This document shows, piece after piece, positions 26,665 to 36,586 of a stretch of DNA of 38,951 nt. Below the pieces are notes generated by a model, which was not told the DNA's origin, did no database searches, and saw only the letters and a program-made list of their open reading frames with translations. Origin of the DNA: Halothiobacillus sp. 15-55-196 (GTDB lineage Bacteria; Pseudomonadota; Gammaproteobacteria; Halothiobacillales; Halothiobacillaceae); NCBI GenBank assembly GCA_002282715.1, contig NCKC01000018.1:1-38951 (forward strand), read 5' to 3'. Each line of letters begins with the position of its first letter. The stretch's first letter is position 1. A program made the position numbers and the translations under genes.

Positions 26665-27769
26665 TCGTTATCTGATTCGAGCGATTGTTGTCGGCGGCTT
26701 GGCTTCCACTGCCGCGTTCGCATTGTTGATTATCGTATTCGGCGCCATCGATGAATTACCGAAGGTCAATGCAACCTACAGTGCGATAGATGCCCTGTCC
26801 TTCGTGCTGTTGACCACACCGGGCTATCTCTACGATTTTTATCCGGCGGCGGTGCTCGTCGGCGGCCTGCTCAGTCTGGGTAATCTGGCGGCACACTCGG
26901 AGCTCACCGTGATGCGGTGTTCCGGGATGTCGATGTTCCGTCTCGCGCGTCCCGTCTTGCTCGGTGCCACGATTCTTGCCTTGCTTGGTATGTTGATGGG
27001 CGAGACGGTCGGAGCCTGGGGGCAGGAAAAAGCCAATCAGACGCGGGCGGAAGCGCAGGGAACCGGCGTCAGCATGAATCTCAAGTCCGGTTTGTGGTTG
27101 CGCGATGGGGAGCGTTTCATCAATGTGGGTCAGGCCATCGTCGGCGGGCGTTTGAATCACGTGCGCGTGTTCACGGTCAATGCGCAAAGCCAGCCTGTTC
27201 AGCTATTGTCGGCGCGTTATGCGACCAGCGAAGGCGGGGATTTATGGCGTCTGTACGATGTGAAAGAATCCACGCTCGACACGACTGTTCCCGGAAACAG
27301 CGTCAAGGTGAGAACCGCCCCCGTGCAGGAGCACGTGCGATTGTTCTCGCAGAAAATCCTGAATATTGCCGTGCTCAATCCACGGCATATGAACATTCTG
27401 CAACTTCAATCCTATGTGGACTATCTGCATAAAAACAAGTTGGACGCCTCCGCCTATTCATCCGCACTTTGGGCGCGGGTGTTTGCGCCCATTTCCGTGC
27501 TGGTGATGCTGTTTGTGGCCTTGCCTTTTGTGTTTGCGCCGCAACGTGGCGGTGGCGCCGGGCGCTGGTTGTTTATCGCCATTGTGCTCGGCGTCGTTTA
27601 CCTCACCCTGGTACAGATTGTTTCGGCGTTTGCACCGGTGTACGGCGTGGGTCACCCGCTTGTCCCGTTTTTGAGTGCAGCGGTGCCGCCCGTGCTGTTT
27701 GCACTCTTGGGTGTATTTGCGCTGCGGCGATTCAATCCTGCGCGCCGGACGGCGCTGCCGACAAGTTAA
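26651..27769 (+). CDS. lptG: LPS export ABC transporter permease LptG
   Basis: Second permease of the LPS transporter. The 372 residues start MGTLDRYLIRAIVVGGLASTAAFALLIIVFGAIDEL, with the coupling segment GNLAAHSELTVMRCSGMSMFRLARP, a periplasmic domain at about 130-270 and C-terminal helices. The ATG at 26651 inside the end of lptF is chosen over a start 17 codons upstream because CGGAG precedes it and the family begins with this helix. parC begins 28 bases after the stop. Confidence 0.95.
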   Translation: MGTLDRYLIRAIVVGGLASTAAFALLIIVFGAIDELPKVNATYSAIDALSFVLLTTPGYLYDFYPAAVLVGGLLSLGNLAAHSELTVMRCSGMSMFRLARPVLLGATILALLGMLMGETVGAWGQEKANQTRAEAQGTGVSMNLKSGLWLRDGERFINVGQAIVGGRLNHVRVFTVNAQSQPVQLLSARYATSEGGDLWRLYDVKESTLDTTVPGNSVKVRTAPVQEHVRLFSQKILNIAVLNPRHMNILQLQSYVDYLHKNKLDASAYSSALWARVFAPISVLVMLFVALPFVFAPQRGGGAGRWLFIAIVLGVVYLTLVQIVSAFAPVYGVGHPLVPFLSAAVPPVLFALLGVFALRRFNPARRTALPTS

Positions 27770-27797
27770 CCCTGCGGCATAAAATAATGAGGATGTC

Positions 27798-30056
27798 ATG
27801 AGTCTAGATGAGTTTGACCACGGCCCTGCGAATAATGAAAGCGGCACCGATGGTTTCGAGCGCCGGTCGATCGCTGAATTTTCCGAACAGGCCTATCTTA
27901 ACTACGCGATGTATGTGATTCTCGATCGCGCGTTGCCGAGTGTTTGTGATGGCCTCAAACCCGTGCAGCGCCGCATCGTCTATGCCATGAGTGAACTGGG
28001 ACTGACGGCGGCATCCAAACACAAGAAATCGGCGCGAACGGTCGGTGATGTGATCGGCAAGTTCCATCCGCATGGCGATTCGGCCTGTTATGAAGCGATG
28101 GTGCTGATGGCGCAACCGTTTTCGTATCGTTATCCGCTGATCGATGGTCAGGGCAACTTCGGTTCACCGGACGATCCCAAATCCTTTGCCGCCATGCGCT
28201 ACACCGAATCCCGGCTCACGGCCTACGCCCATAGCTTATTGGCCGAAGCGGAGCAGGGCACGGTCGATTGGCAACCCAACTTCGATGGCACGCTGGAAGA
28301 ACCCACGCTGCTGCCTGCGCGTTTGCCGAATGTATTGCTCAATGGCGGCATGGGCATTGCCGTGGGCTTGTCCACCGATATTCCGCCGCACAACCTGCGC
28401 GAAGTCGTCGCGGCCACCATCGCGTTGCTGGACGCGCCCGATAGCACTGTGGACGACCTCTGTCGCCATCTGCGCGGCCCGGATTTCCCCACCGAGGCGG
28501 AAATCATCACGCCACCGGAAGACATCATCCAGATGTACCGCACCGGCACGGGTTCGGTTCGTCAGCGGGCGCGCTATGAAGTCGAACAGGGTGAAATTAT
28601 CATCACGGCGCTGCCGTTTCAGGTGTCGGGAAGCAAGATTCTCGAACAGATCGCCGCCCAGATGAATGCCAAAAAACTGCCCTTGGTGACGGATCTTCGC
28701 GACGAATCCGACCACGAGGCGCCCACCCGCCTGGTGATCATTCCGCGCAGCCGACAGGTGGATACCGAAGCATTGATGGCGCATCTGTTTGCCACCACCG
28801 ATCTTGAAAAGAGCTATCGCGTGAACATGAACGTGATCGCGCTCGATGGCCGTCCCAGAGTGATGAATCTCAAAGATCTGTTGACCGAATGGTTGCAGTT
28901 CCGCCGTCAGACGCTGACCCGCCGCATCAAGTGGCGTCTGGCGAAGGTGGAGAACCGGTTGGAGATTCTCGCCGGCCTTCTGATTGCCTTCCTCAATATC
29001 GATGAAGTCATCGCCGTCATTCGCGAAGCCGACGAACCCAAGGCCGAATTGATTGCCCGATTCGCTCTCACCGAGCGTCAGGCCGAGGCGATTTTGGAAA
29101 TCCGCTTGCGGCAACTGGCCAAACTCGAAGAAATCGCGATCAAGAAAGAGCAGGGTGAGTTGGTGGCCGAAGCAGAGGTTCTGCGCGGCTTGCTGGCCGA
29201 TGAATCCCGCTTGCGCAATCTGCTGCGCGACGAACTGCAGGAAGATGCCCAAAAATACGGCGATGCGCGGCGTTCGCGTTTGGTCACACGCGGTGCAGCA
29301 CAGGCATTGGCCGAAACGGCCCTCATTTCCAGTGAACCGGTCACCGTCGTGTTGAGCAAGAATGGCTGGATTCGTGCCGCAAAGGGGCATGATGTCGATC
29401 CGATTGCGTTGTCCTACAAGGCAGGGGATGGGTATCTCGCCCACATGAACGGCAAATCCACGCAGTCGGTCATCCTATTCGACGATACCGGCCGCGCCTA
29501 CACGCTGGCTGCGCATAGCCTCCCGTCTGCGCGAGGGCAGGGCGAGCCATTGACCGGGCGGCTCAGCCCGCCGACCGGCGCGCAATTTATTCAAATGGTG
29601 ATGGCCGATGATCAGGATGCCGTTTTGTTATGGCAAAGTGGCGGTTACGGCTTCATCACGCCGTTTGAGGAACTGCTCAGTCGCCAGCGTGCCGGTAAGG
29701 TGATCGTGAGTCTGCAAGACGGTGCCACACTCGGTGCGCCGATTCGCTTGAACGATACGACCCTGCGCATTGCCTTCGCATCCAGTGATGGTCACGTGCT
29801 GATCCTCGAACGTGCCGACATTCCCCAACTGGGCAAGGGCCGCGGCAACAAGCTGATGGGGCTGAAATCCGGGGCGACATTAATTGCCGCCTGTGCCTTG
29901 GTCGAAGGCGAATCGCTCAAGGTTCAATCCGGTGCGCGGAGCGTGACCCTGCGTGGTGTCGACTTTGAAAACTACGGTGGTGCGCGCGCCAGTCGTGGTC
30001 GCATCCTGCCGCGCGGATTCCAGCGCGTCGACGCCCTTTCCCCAGCTCAGGAATAA
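27798..30056 (+). CDS. parC: DNA topoisomerase IV subunit A
   Basis: Breakage-reunion subunit of topoisomerase IV, which decatenates daughter chromosomes. The 752 residues match ParC length rather than GyrA (about 870) and lack the GyrA box. The catalytic tyrosine is Tyr135 in [10 protein letters not shown]. The quinolone-resistance region reads [12 protein letters not shown] with Ser95 and Glu99, the drug-sensitive state at positions equivalent to E. coli Ser80 and Glu84. TGAGGA lies before the ATG. parE is not adjacent. argE follows after eight bases. Confidence 0.96.
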   Translation: MSLDEFDHGPANNESGTDGFERRSIAEFSEQAYLNYAMYVILDRALPSVCDGLKPVQRRIVYAMSELGLTAASKHKKSARTVGDVIGKFHPHGDSACYEAMVLMAQPFSYRYPLIDGQGNFGSPDDPKSFAAMRYTESRLTAYAHSLLAEAEQGTVDWQPNFDGTLEEPTLLPARLPNVLLNGGMGIAVGLSTDIPPHNLREVVAATIALLDAPDSTVDDLCRHLRGPDFPTEAEIITPPEDIIQMYRTGTGSVRQRARYEVEQGEIIITALPFQVSGSKILEQIAAQMNAKKLPLVTDLRDESDHEAPTRLVIIPRSRQVDTEALMAHLFATTDLEKSYRVNMNVIALDGRPRVMNLKDLLTEWLQFRRQTLTRRIKWRLAKVENRLEILAGLLIAFLNIDEVIAVIREADEPKAELIARFALTERQAEAILEIRLRQLAKLEEIAIKKEQGELVAEAEVLRGLLADESRLRNLLRDELQEDAQKYGDARRSRLVTRGAAQALAETALISSEPVTVVLSKNGWIRAAKGHDVDPIALSYKAGDGYLAHMNGKSTQSVILFDDTGRAYTLAAHSLPSARGQGEPLTGRLSPPTGAQFIQMVMADDQDAVLLWQSGGYGFITPFEELLSRQRAGKVIVSLQDGATLGAPIRLNDTTLRIAFASSDGHVLILERADIPQLGKGRGNKLMGLKSGATLIAACALVEGESLKVQSGARSVTLRGVDFENYGGARASRGRILPRGFQRVDALSPAQE

Positions 30057-30064
30057 TAATCAAA

Positions 30065-31213
30065 ATGGCCGCGCCCGCCCTGTCGCACATGCTGGATGAG
30101 TTGATTGCCACGCCGTCGGTGAGCAGTGTGATGCCTCAGTTCGATATGGGAAATCGGGCGTTGATCGATCGATTGGCCGGTTGGTTGGAATCGGCCGGAT
30201 TCAGCGTCGAAATCCTGCTGCTGGAAGGCCATATCGACAAAGCCAATCTGATCGCCACGCTGGGCACCGGTGATGATGGCCTGATCCTCGCGGGGCATAC
30301 CGATACGGTGCCGTGGGATGACAAGCGTTGGCAGCATGATCCATTCCGCTGGACGGTCGATCAGGGGCGGGGTTACGGTCTCGGCAGCGCCGACATGAAA
30401 AGCTTTCTGGCTCTGGCGATTGAAGCGGCACGCGGATTGAAACCGGAAGATCTGCTTCATCCGCTCATTATCGTTGCCACCGCCGATGAAGAAAGCACCA
30501 TGGACGGCGCGCGGCTGTTGGCTCGGCTCAGGCGCCCTAAGGCGAAGTACTGCGTCATCGGTGAACCGACCGATCTCACCCCGGTACATATGCACAAGGG
30601 CGTGATGATGGAGTCGTTGACCGTTACCGGCCGCAGCGGGCATTCAAGCAACCCGCAAATGGGCCGCAACGCCATCGACGGCATGACGCGCGTGCTTGCC
30701 GATCTGTCCAATTGGCGCGAATCACTCAAGCAGCAGAGCAACCCGGCCTTTCTCGTGCCCTATGCCACCCTGAATTTCGGACATATTTGCGGCGGGGATA
30801 ACCCGAACCGGATTTGCCCGCAGTGCGTCCTGAATTTCGATTTGCGACCCTTGCCCGGTATGAGTGGACCTGAATTGCGCCAGGAGCTACGGGAGCGGAT
30901 TGCCCGTGTGCTGGATGACACGGATCTCGATTTCGAAATGACGTCGCTAATGTCCGGCATCGAGCCTTTTTCCAGCGGCGATGACTCGGTCTTGGCGCGG
31001 GAATTGGCGGAAATCAGCGGCAAAGCGCCCATTACCGTGGCGTTTGGCACCGAGGCGCCATTCTTCAAGGAACTGGGTTGCGATACGGTCGTGTTCGGTC
31101 CGGGCCGAATCGATCAGGCGCACCAGCCGGACGAGTACATCGAGTTATCGGCTTTGGACGATACCGTCAGGATGTTGCGCCGCTTGATTCACCGCTGCTG
31201 TACGGTAGGCTGA
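30065..31213 (+). CDS. argE: acetylornithine deacetylase
   Basis: Zinc-dependent M20-family hydrolase that removes the acetyl group from N2-acetylornithine in the linear arginine pathway. The 382 residues carry the metal and catalytic residues His78 and Asp80 (LAGHTDTVP), Asp110 (GSADMKS), Glu142-Glu143 (ATADEES), the GEPTDL metal site and a C-terminal histidine in QAHQPDEY. The central dimerisation domain with GRSGHSSNPQMGRNAI is present. A related succinyl-diaminopimelate desuccinylase is less likely given GEPTDLTPVHMHKG. Only three bases separate its stop from that of the convergent lpxB. Confidence 0.88.
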   Translation: MAAPALSHMLDELIATPSVSSVMPQFDMGNRALIDRLAGWLESAGFSVEILLLEGHIDKANLIATLGTGDDGLILAGHTDTVPWDDKRWQHDPFRWTVDQGRGYGLGSADMKSFLALAIEAARGLKPEDLLHPLIIVATADEESTMDGARLLARLRRPKAKYCVIGEPTDLTPVHMHKGVMMESLTVTGRSGHSSNPQMGRNAIDGMTRVLADLSNWRESLKQQSNPAFLVPYATLNFGHICGGDNPNRICPQCVLNFDLRPLPGMSGPELRQELRERIARVLDDTDLDFEMTSLMSGIEPFSSGDDSVLARELAEISGKAPITVAFGTEAPFFKELGCDTVVFGPGRIDQAHQPDEYIELSALDDTVRMLRRLIHRCCTVG

Positions 31214-31216
31214 TTT

Positions 31217-32452
31217 TTATTTTGGCAGGGCTGTAGCGGGCGTTTCACTTGTCAAATCCAGCACCAAACGAGCCAGATGCGCCAAGGCACCGGGTTCGCC
31301 CAGATGTTGTGGAATTTCTGCCAGTGCCGTGATTTGGCTCGCTCGGCTTTCAGTTCCGAGCATCAACTCATTGATTTCATTTGTGATGACTTCCGGCGAC
31401 GCGGCGCTCTGGATCAATTCGGGAAATGCATTCCGGTTCAAGACGATATTGGGCAGGCCGATGCGTTCGATATGCACGAGATGCTTTGCCAGCCAGTACG
31501 TGATCGGGTGCGTTTTGTACACGATGACCATCGGTGTGCCGATCAACGCCGCTTCGAGCGTGGCCGTGCCCGAGGCAATGATGAGCGCGTCGCTTGCGGC
31601 CATGACTTCTCTGGCGTGACCATTGACCAAGGAAAGTTTGGCACGCAGATCCGGCGAGATGGCGCACTTCGCCAATTCCTGCTCAAACCAAACCGGATCA
31701 ATGGAGTCGGCGATGGGCAGGGCGAACAACCAATCCGGATGCGCCCTCAGCAAGCGCTGTGCCGAGGCAAGCTGAGTGCACAGTAAGCGGCTGATTTCGC
31801 TGCGACGACTGCCGGGCAGCAGGCCGATCAGCTTGGCTGCGGGTTCGATTTCGAATGTCTGCCGAGCTGCGGCCTGCACAAGGTTTCGGGTGGTGTCGGT
31901 TTTGCAGGATTCAGGCCGGATCATGTCGCGCAACGGGTGCCCGACATGGGTTGTCGGCAGTCCGTACCGGGTAAACAAGGGCACTTCAAAATCAAATAAA
32001 ACGGCCAGATGATCCGCGACATCGGCGAATTTTTCTGCCCGCTTCGGACGCCAGGCCCATACCTGCGGTGCGACAAAAAACAATACCTTGATGCCGTGCG
32101 CACGAGCGGCTTTCGCCAGCCGCTGATTGAATTCCTGAAAATCAATGGCGATCACAATATCGGGTTTGAATACAATCATGGCATCGATCAGGGTGTTCAA
32201 CGCCTGTTTGAGTTGCCCGTAATGACGGAGCACTTCAACCAGACCCATGACGGAAACGGTGTTCAAATCAACAACCGTATCGATGCCGGCAGCACGGCTT
32301 TGCGTCCCGCCCAGACCTTGGGCAACGCTGCCTCGACGCAGTGTACTCAACCGCTGGAAAAGTTCGGCGGCATAATGGTCGCCGGAAGCTTCGCCCGCAG
32401 CGAAAAACAAACGCAGAGGCCGCGAATCGGATGGCGTAGTGGAGTCGGTCAT
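31217..32452 (-). CDS. lpxB: lipid-A-disaccharide synthase
   Basis: Family GT19 glycosyltransferase at the inner membrane that condenses UDP-diacylglucosamine with lipid X to the lipid A disaccharide. The 411 residues show FFAAGEASGDHYAAELFQ (16-33), AQGLGGTQSRAAGID, VIAIDFQEFN, LFFVAPQVWAWRPKRAEK, LLPGSRRSEI and ASGTATLEAALIGTPMVIVYK. It is divergent from rnhB with 43 bases between, whereas the two often sit in one operon in other gammaproteobacteria. No lpxA or lpxD is near. Confidence 0.96.
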   Translation of the reverse strand: MTDSTTPSDSRPLRLFFAAGEASGDHYAAELFQRLSTLRRGSVAQGLGGTQSRAAGIDTVVDLNTVSVMGLVEVLRHYGQLKQALNTLIDAMIVFKPDIVIAIDFQEFNQRLAKAARAHGIKVLFFVAPQVWAWRPKRAEKFADVADHLAVLFDFEVPLFTRYGLPTTHVGHPLRDMIRPESCKTDTTRNLVQAAARQTFEIEPAAKLIGLLPGSRRSEISRLLCTQLASAQRLLRAHPDWLFALPIADSIDPVWFEQELAKCAISPDLRAKLSLVNGHAREVMAASDALIIASGTATLEAALIGTPMVIVYKTHPITYWLAKHLVHIERIGLPNIVLNRNAFPELIQSAASPEVITNEINELMLGTESRASQITALAEIPQHLGEPGALAHLARLVLDLTSETPATALPK

Positions 32453-32495
32453 GGTCGGGCTATGGATGGGTCAAAAGAAAAAATAAGAGAACAGT

Positions 32496-33137
32496 ATGCC
32501 GCAATTGCCTTTGTTTGAGATGCAGCCAGCCGGATTAATCTATGCGGGCGTGGACGAGGCCGGACGAGGCCCGCTGGCTGGCCCCGTTGTTGCCGCCGCC
32601 GTCGTTTTGTATCCGGATGATCCGATCATTGGCGTGAACGATTCGAAAAAACTGACCGAACGACAACGCGACAAATGGTTCGATGAAATAACCCGTCGCG
32701 CGCAAGCCTTCGCCATTGCCAAAGCGACGGTCCAGGAAATCGATTCGATGAATATTCTCCAGGCATCGCTGCTGGCCATGCGCCGTGCCGTGATGGAAGT
32801 TGAAGCCCGTATGCGCTCTCAGGATTGGAAACTGGAGCGTATTCATGTCGATGGCAACCAGTGTCCCAAGATGGACAATATGGAATGTCATGCCCTGGTG
32901 GGTGGCGATGGCCGTGACGCGGCGATTGCCAGCGCCTCGATTCTGGCAAAAGTAACCAGAGATCGACTTATGCTCGACATGGACAGGCAATATCCACAAT
33001 ACGAGTTTGCCAGACACAAGGGCTATCCCACGGCGCGGCATCGAGCCTTACTCATAGAGTTTGGTGCCTGCCCAGAACATCGCTCTGGTTTTGCCCCCGT
33101 TAAAGCAGTTTTGAAACGAATGAAATCTGCTTTCTGA
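32496..33137 (+). CDS. rnhB: ribonuclease HII
   Basis: Endonuclease that cuts RNA in RNA-DNA hybrids and at single misinserted ribonucleotides. The 213 residues carry the metal-binding set Asp20 and Glu21 (YAGVDEAGRGPLAGPVV), Asp119 (IHVDGNQ) and Asp138 (GGDGRDAAIASASILAKVTRD). The C-terminal PEHRSGFAPV is typical. The N-terminus is a few residues longer than in E. coli. It is divergent from lpxB. Confidence 0.97.
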   Translation: MPQLPLFEMQPAGLIYAGVDEAGRGPLAGPVVAAAVVLYPDDPIIGVNDSKKLTERQRDKWFDEITRRAQAFAIAKATVQEIDSMNILQASLLAMRRAVMEVEARMRSQDWKLERIHVDGNQCPKMDNMECHALVGGDGRDAAIASASILAKVTRDRLMLDMDRQYPQYEFARHKGYPTARHRALLIEFGACPEHRSGFAPVKAVLKRMKSAF

Positions 33138-33250
33138 TGAGCGTTTTTGAGGGCGGTCGAAGTGATTTTGAACTCCTGTAATTAAATTTTGTCACTAATA
33201 ATAAGCCGATAAATTTTTATTTGGCCTTGGTATAAATGAGCGAGGTGGTT

Positions 33251-34555
33251 ATGGAAACGTTGAAAAATAAACCCCATGTCATTGTTCTAGGTGGCAATTT
33301 TGCTGGATTGGGCAGCGCGCAGAAAATTCGACAATATGCAGGCGATGCAGTTCAAATTACCGTAGTAGATCGTAAGGACTATTTGTTATTTGTGCCGAAT
33401 ATTCCGGCCGATGTGTTTGAGAACAGAAATCCGGCCATGCATCAGCGCATGGAATTGCGCGACGTGCTTGCCCACGATCAAATCAATTTCATCCAGGCCG
33501 AGGTGAGCGCCATTGATGTTGATTCCGAGATGGTGCACATCACGCCCAACGAACGTCCGGGCGCTGCTGCTGTGACGTTGAGTTACGACTATCTGGTGGT
33601 CGCCTTGGGTAATCGTTTGGCTTTTGAAGACATTGAAGGCTTTGCCGAGTTTGGCGATAGCGTCAGTGACCTTTATCTGGGTGAGCAATTACGCCAGAAA
33701 TTGCACTTTGGTGGCTACAAGGGTGGACCGATAGCCATCGGCTCCGCGCGTTTTCATCAAGGAGACGGTGCCAAGGGGCTGGAACCTTATCCCGGTGGCA
33801 GCATCCCCGATGCGCTCGCCGCCTGTGAAGGCCCACCGGTTGAAGTCATGATGGCCGCTGCACACTATTTGGCAGAGACCAAACAGGGGGACCCGAGCAA
33901 AATCACCGTATTCACGCCCGCCGAACTGATTGCCGAAGATGCGGGTGAGACGGTCGTCAAGCAGTTGCTCGATCTGGCGACCCAGATGGGCTTTAACTAT
34001 CTCAACAACACGCAAGACATCAAGCGGATTACCAAAGATGGCATCGAGTTTGCCGACGGCCGATCTGTGGAAGCGGAACTGAAAATCATCTTCCCGGACT
34101 GGAAGGCGCATGAGTTTATGCGTGGTTTGCCGATCAGCGATAGCGAAGGGTTTGTCGTCACCGATTTGCTGATGCGCAACCCCAAGTACAAAAACGTGTT
34201 CGCCGCCGGGGATGCCGCTGCAGTGACCATGCCGAAACTTGGGGCAATCGGCCATCAGGAATGCGAGATCGTCGGCTTGCAGATCGCCAAAGATCTGGGT
34301 CGATTGTCACCCGAACAAGCGGACAAGCCGTTGCAACCGGTGGTGTATTGCATCGGTGATATGGGCGGCGGCAAAGCCTTCTATATTCGCTCGAATACCT
34401 GGTTTGGCGGTGTTGAGGCAGTGCTCAAAATGGGCCATGTGCCGTACATGCTCAAGATGCAATACCGGACCCTCTTCATGCACAACAAGGGGAAAGTGCC
34501 TTCTTGGGGGCTTGATTTTGCTGAAATGGCCGTTGAGCACCATATTCCCAAGTAA
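33251..34555 (+). CDS. sulfide:quinone oxidoreductase-like FAD-dependent oxidoreductase
   Basis: Two-dinucleotide-binding-domain flavoprotein related to SQR and type II NADH dehydrogenase. The 434 residues show an FAD-binding start (VIVLGGNFAGLGSAQKI), VVDRKDYLLFVPNIP, LVVALGNRLAF, and the C-terminal FAD motif NVFAAGDAAAVTMPKLG. There are three cysteines, 192 (ACEGPPVEVM), 338 and 367 (VYCIGDMGGGKAFYI); the first and last are placed as expected for SQR redox cysteines and argue for sulfide oxidation to polysulfide with quinone. The start at 33251 is chosen for GAGGTGG upstream; an ATG at 33236 has no site. The SQR type cannot be fixed from sequence alone. Confidence 0.82.
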   Translation: METLKNKPHVIVLGGNFAGLGSAQKIRQYAGDAVQITVVDRKDYLLFVPNIPADVFENRNPAMHQRMELRDVLAHDQINFIQAEVSAIDVDSEMVHITPNERPGAAAVTLSYDYLVVALGNRLAFEDIEGFAEFGDSVSDLYLGEQLRQKLHFGGYKGGPIAIGSARFHQGDGAKGLEPYPGGSIPDALAACEGPPVEVMMAAAHYLAETKQGDPSKITVFTPAELIAEDAGETVVKQLLDLATQMGFNYLNNTQDIKRITKDGIEFADGRSVEAELKIIFPDWKAHEFMRGLPISDSEGFVVTDLLMRNPKYKNVFAAGDAAAVTMPKLGAIGHQECEIVGLQIAKDLGRLSPEQADKPLQPVVYCIGDMGGGKAFYIRSNTWFGGVEAVLKMGHVPYMLKMQYRTLFMHNKGKVPSWGLDFAEMAVEHHIPK

Positions 34556-34581
34556 ACGTCGATCGGGCGTTGTTGCGACCC

Positions 34582-34615
34582 AACCCGCAGGTGGTTTTCT
34601 ACCGGCGGGTTTTTT
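34582..34615. terminator. bidirectional terminator between the SQR-like gene and glnS
   Basis: AACCCGC (34582-34588) pairs with GCGGGTT (34605-34611), extended by GGT/ACC, and is followed by a T-run on the plus strand. It lies between convergent genes and touches the glnS stop codon. Confidence 0.85.
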
Positions 34616-36335
34616 ATTTGGCCGTCCAGGAATCACGCAAAGTCACGGTGCGGTTGAACACCGGTTTCACCGTGCTGTGATCATGTTGGTCGGCAACAAA
34701 ATAGCCATTGCGTTCCCATTGAAAACGCGATTCCGGTGCGCAGGTGGCGAGTGAGGGTTCGATCATTCCAATCTGAACCCGTTTGGCGTCCGGGTTGATG
34801 TCGTCGAGGAAATCCCGTTCCATGTCTTCGGGGTCTTCCGGGCGCCGGGCGCCGGGCGCGGGCACGCTGAACAAGCGGTCGTAGATGCGCACTTCGGCTT
34901 CTACGGCGTCATGGCAGGATAACCAATGGATGTTGCCTTTGACTTTGCGTGATTCCGATCCGGGCGTACCTGACTTGGTATCAGGATCGTACTCGGCATA
35001 CACACAGGTGACCCGGCCGTCCTCATCCGCATCGAAACCGGTACATTTGATGATGTAGCCGTAACGCAAGCGAACCTCGGCACCGGGTGTCAGGCGGAAG
35101 AACTTTTTCGGCGGCTCGACCATGAAATCTTCACGCTCGATCCAGAGTTCACGAGATAACAGAATATCGCGCTTGCCCAATTCGCTGTGATGCGGATGAT
35201 TCGGCGCGTGGCAAACTTCCGTTTGCCCTTCCGGGTAATTGGTCAGCACCAGCTTGAGCGGGTCGAGCACGGCCACGCGGCGCTCGGCGTGCTCATTCAG
35301 ATCTTCACGCATACAGTCTTCCAGCACGCTGTAATCGATCAGACTATCCGATTTGGATACGCCGATCCGATCGGCAAACAGTTTGAAGCCTTCCGGGGTA
35401 AACCCCCGCCGACGCGCGCCTTTGAGGGTCGGCAGGCGAGGGTCATCCCAACCATCCACGTGACCGCCGGTCACCAACTGGATCAGCTTGCGCTTGGAGA
35501 GCACCACATACGTGAGGTTCAAACGTGAGAACTCGATCTGCTGCGGCAGGGGCGGGGTAAATTCACCCAGTTCAGCCAGGCGCGCCAAAAACCAGTCATA
35601 GAGCGGCCGGTGATCGGTAAATTCCAGGGTGCACAGTGAATGCGTGATGCCTTCGATCGCATCCGAGACGCAATGCGCAAAATCGTACATCGGATAGATG
35701 CACCAACCATCGCTGGTACGATGATGATGCGCGTGGCGGATACGATAAATCGCCGGATCACGCATGTTCATGTTGGGCGAAGCCATGTCGATCTTCGCGC
35801 GAAGGATATGGCTGCCGTCAGGGAAATCACCTGCCCGCATGGCTCGGAACAGATGCAGGTTTTCTTCGATGCTGCGATCACGGAACGGGCTGTTCTGGCC
35901 CGGCTGGGTCAGGGTGCCGCGCGTGTTGCGCATCTGCTCGGCATCCTGCGAGTCCACATAGGCCAGTCCGGCCTCGATCAACAATTCAGCGCAGTGATAC
36001 AGGCGTTCGAAATAGTCCGAGGCATAAAACACGCGCGACGCCGGATCAAAACCAAGCCAGGCAACATCTTCACGAATGGCATCGACATATTCGGTTTCTT
36101 CTTTCGTCGGATTGGTGTCATCAAAACGCAGATTACAAGCGCTTTGCGGACACTCGGCGCGATAGTCTTCGGCTAGGCCGAAGTTCAGGAAAATACTCTT
36201 GGCATGACCAAAATGCAGGAATCCGTTGGGTTCGGGCGGAAAACGGGTAGCGACCTTCGCACCGTAGGTTTGTTTGGCGCAGTCTTCATCGATGCGGGCG
36301 CGGATGAAATGGCTTGATGGTGCATTATCGGTCAT
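34614..36335 (-). CDS. glnS: glutaminyl-tRNA synthetase
   Basis: Class I synthetase that charges tRNA(Gln) directly with glutamine. The 573 residues show the PPEPNGFLHFGHAKS version of the HIGH motif (HFGH at 41-44), FDDTNPTKEETEY, the KMSKS-like VLSKRKL near 278-284, and the C-terminal anticodon-binding beta barrels (HWLSCHDAVEAEVRIYDRLF). The ATG at 36335 is chosen because the family starts here; the frame remains open 40 codons upstream but that stretch looks non-coding. Its presence makes a Gln-tRNA role for the GatCAB of this window unnecessary. Confidence 0.97.
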   Translation of the reverse strand: MTDNAPSSHFIRARIDEDCAKQTYGAKVATRFPPEPNGFLHFGHAKSIFLNFGLAEDYRAECPQSACNLRFDDTNPTKEETEYVDAIREDVAWLGFDPASRVFYASDYFERLYHCAELLIEAGLAYVDSQDAEQMRNTRGTLTQPGQNSPFRDRSIEENLHLFRAMRAGDFPDGSHILRAKIDMASPNMNMRDPAIYRIRHAHHHRTSDGWCIYPMYDFAHCVSDAIEGITHSLCTLEFTDHRPLYDWFLARLAELGEFTPPLPQQIEFSRLNLTYVVLSKRKLIQLVTGGHVDGWDDPRLPTLKGARRRGFTPEGFKLFADRIGVSKSDSLIDYSVLEDCMREDLNEHAERRVAVLDPLKLVLTNYPEGQTEVCHAPNHPHHSELGKRDILLSRELWIEREDFMVEPPKKFFRLTPGAEVRLRYGYIIKCTGFDADEDGRVTCVYAEYDPDTKSGTPGSESRKVKGNIHWLSCHDAVEAEVRIYDRLFSVPAPGARRPEDPEDMERDFLDDINPDAKRVQIGMIEPSLATCAPESRFQWERNGYFVADQHDHSTVKPVFNRTVTLRDSWTAK

Positions 36336-36507
36336 GGTAGAACGGCTTATCCGAATGTGAAGAGAACGAATCCTGTATTGTAAGGATTTTACGTGTCGAA
36401 AGGTGAACGGAGATTCATTAGTGCGGGACCATATTGCTTGTGCTGCCCGAAACAAAGACGGGTGCCGAACGATAGATATAGATAATAAAAGACTTCGGAA
36501 TATGCCA

Positions 36508-36524
36508 TTTGCGCCTGTTTGCGC
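36508..36524. repeat. direct repeat TTTGCGC-CTG-TTTGCGC at the dps promoter
   Basis: Two 7-base copies spaced by three bases end two bases before the predicted -35 box of dps. Placement fits an activator or repressor site, but no regulator is assigned. Confidence 0.45.
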
Positions 36525-36526
36525 AA

Positions 36527-36555
36527 TTGACTAAGGTTAATTGATAAATTATTTT
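36527..36555 (+). promoter_or_regulatory. predicted sigma-70 promoter of dps
   Basis: TTGACT (36527-36532) and TATTTT (36550-36555) are separated by exactly 17 bases, 31 bases before the ATG. The -35 box matches five of six consensus bases and the -10 box four of six. Confidence 0.5.
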
Positions 36556-36586
36556 GAGTTCGACGAAACCACAGGAGTAGAACGTC

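Noticed and set aside
28236..29444. A 402-codon open frame on the minus strand
   Set aside because: It lies fully antisense inside parC, shows no known motif, and is explained by the codon bias of parC.
36336..36455. Longer N-terminus for GlnRS
   Set aside because: GlnRS proteins start near MTDN...HFIRARIDED; the upstream 40 codons look like leader sequence.
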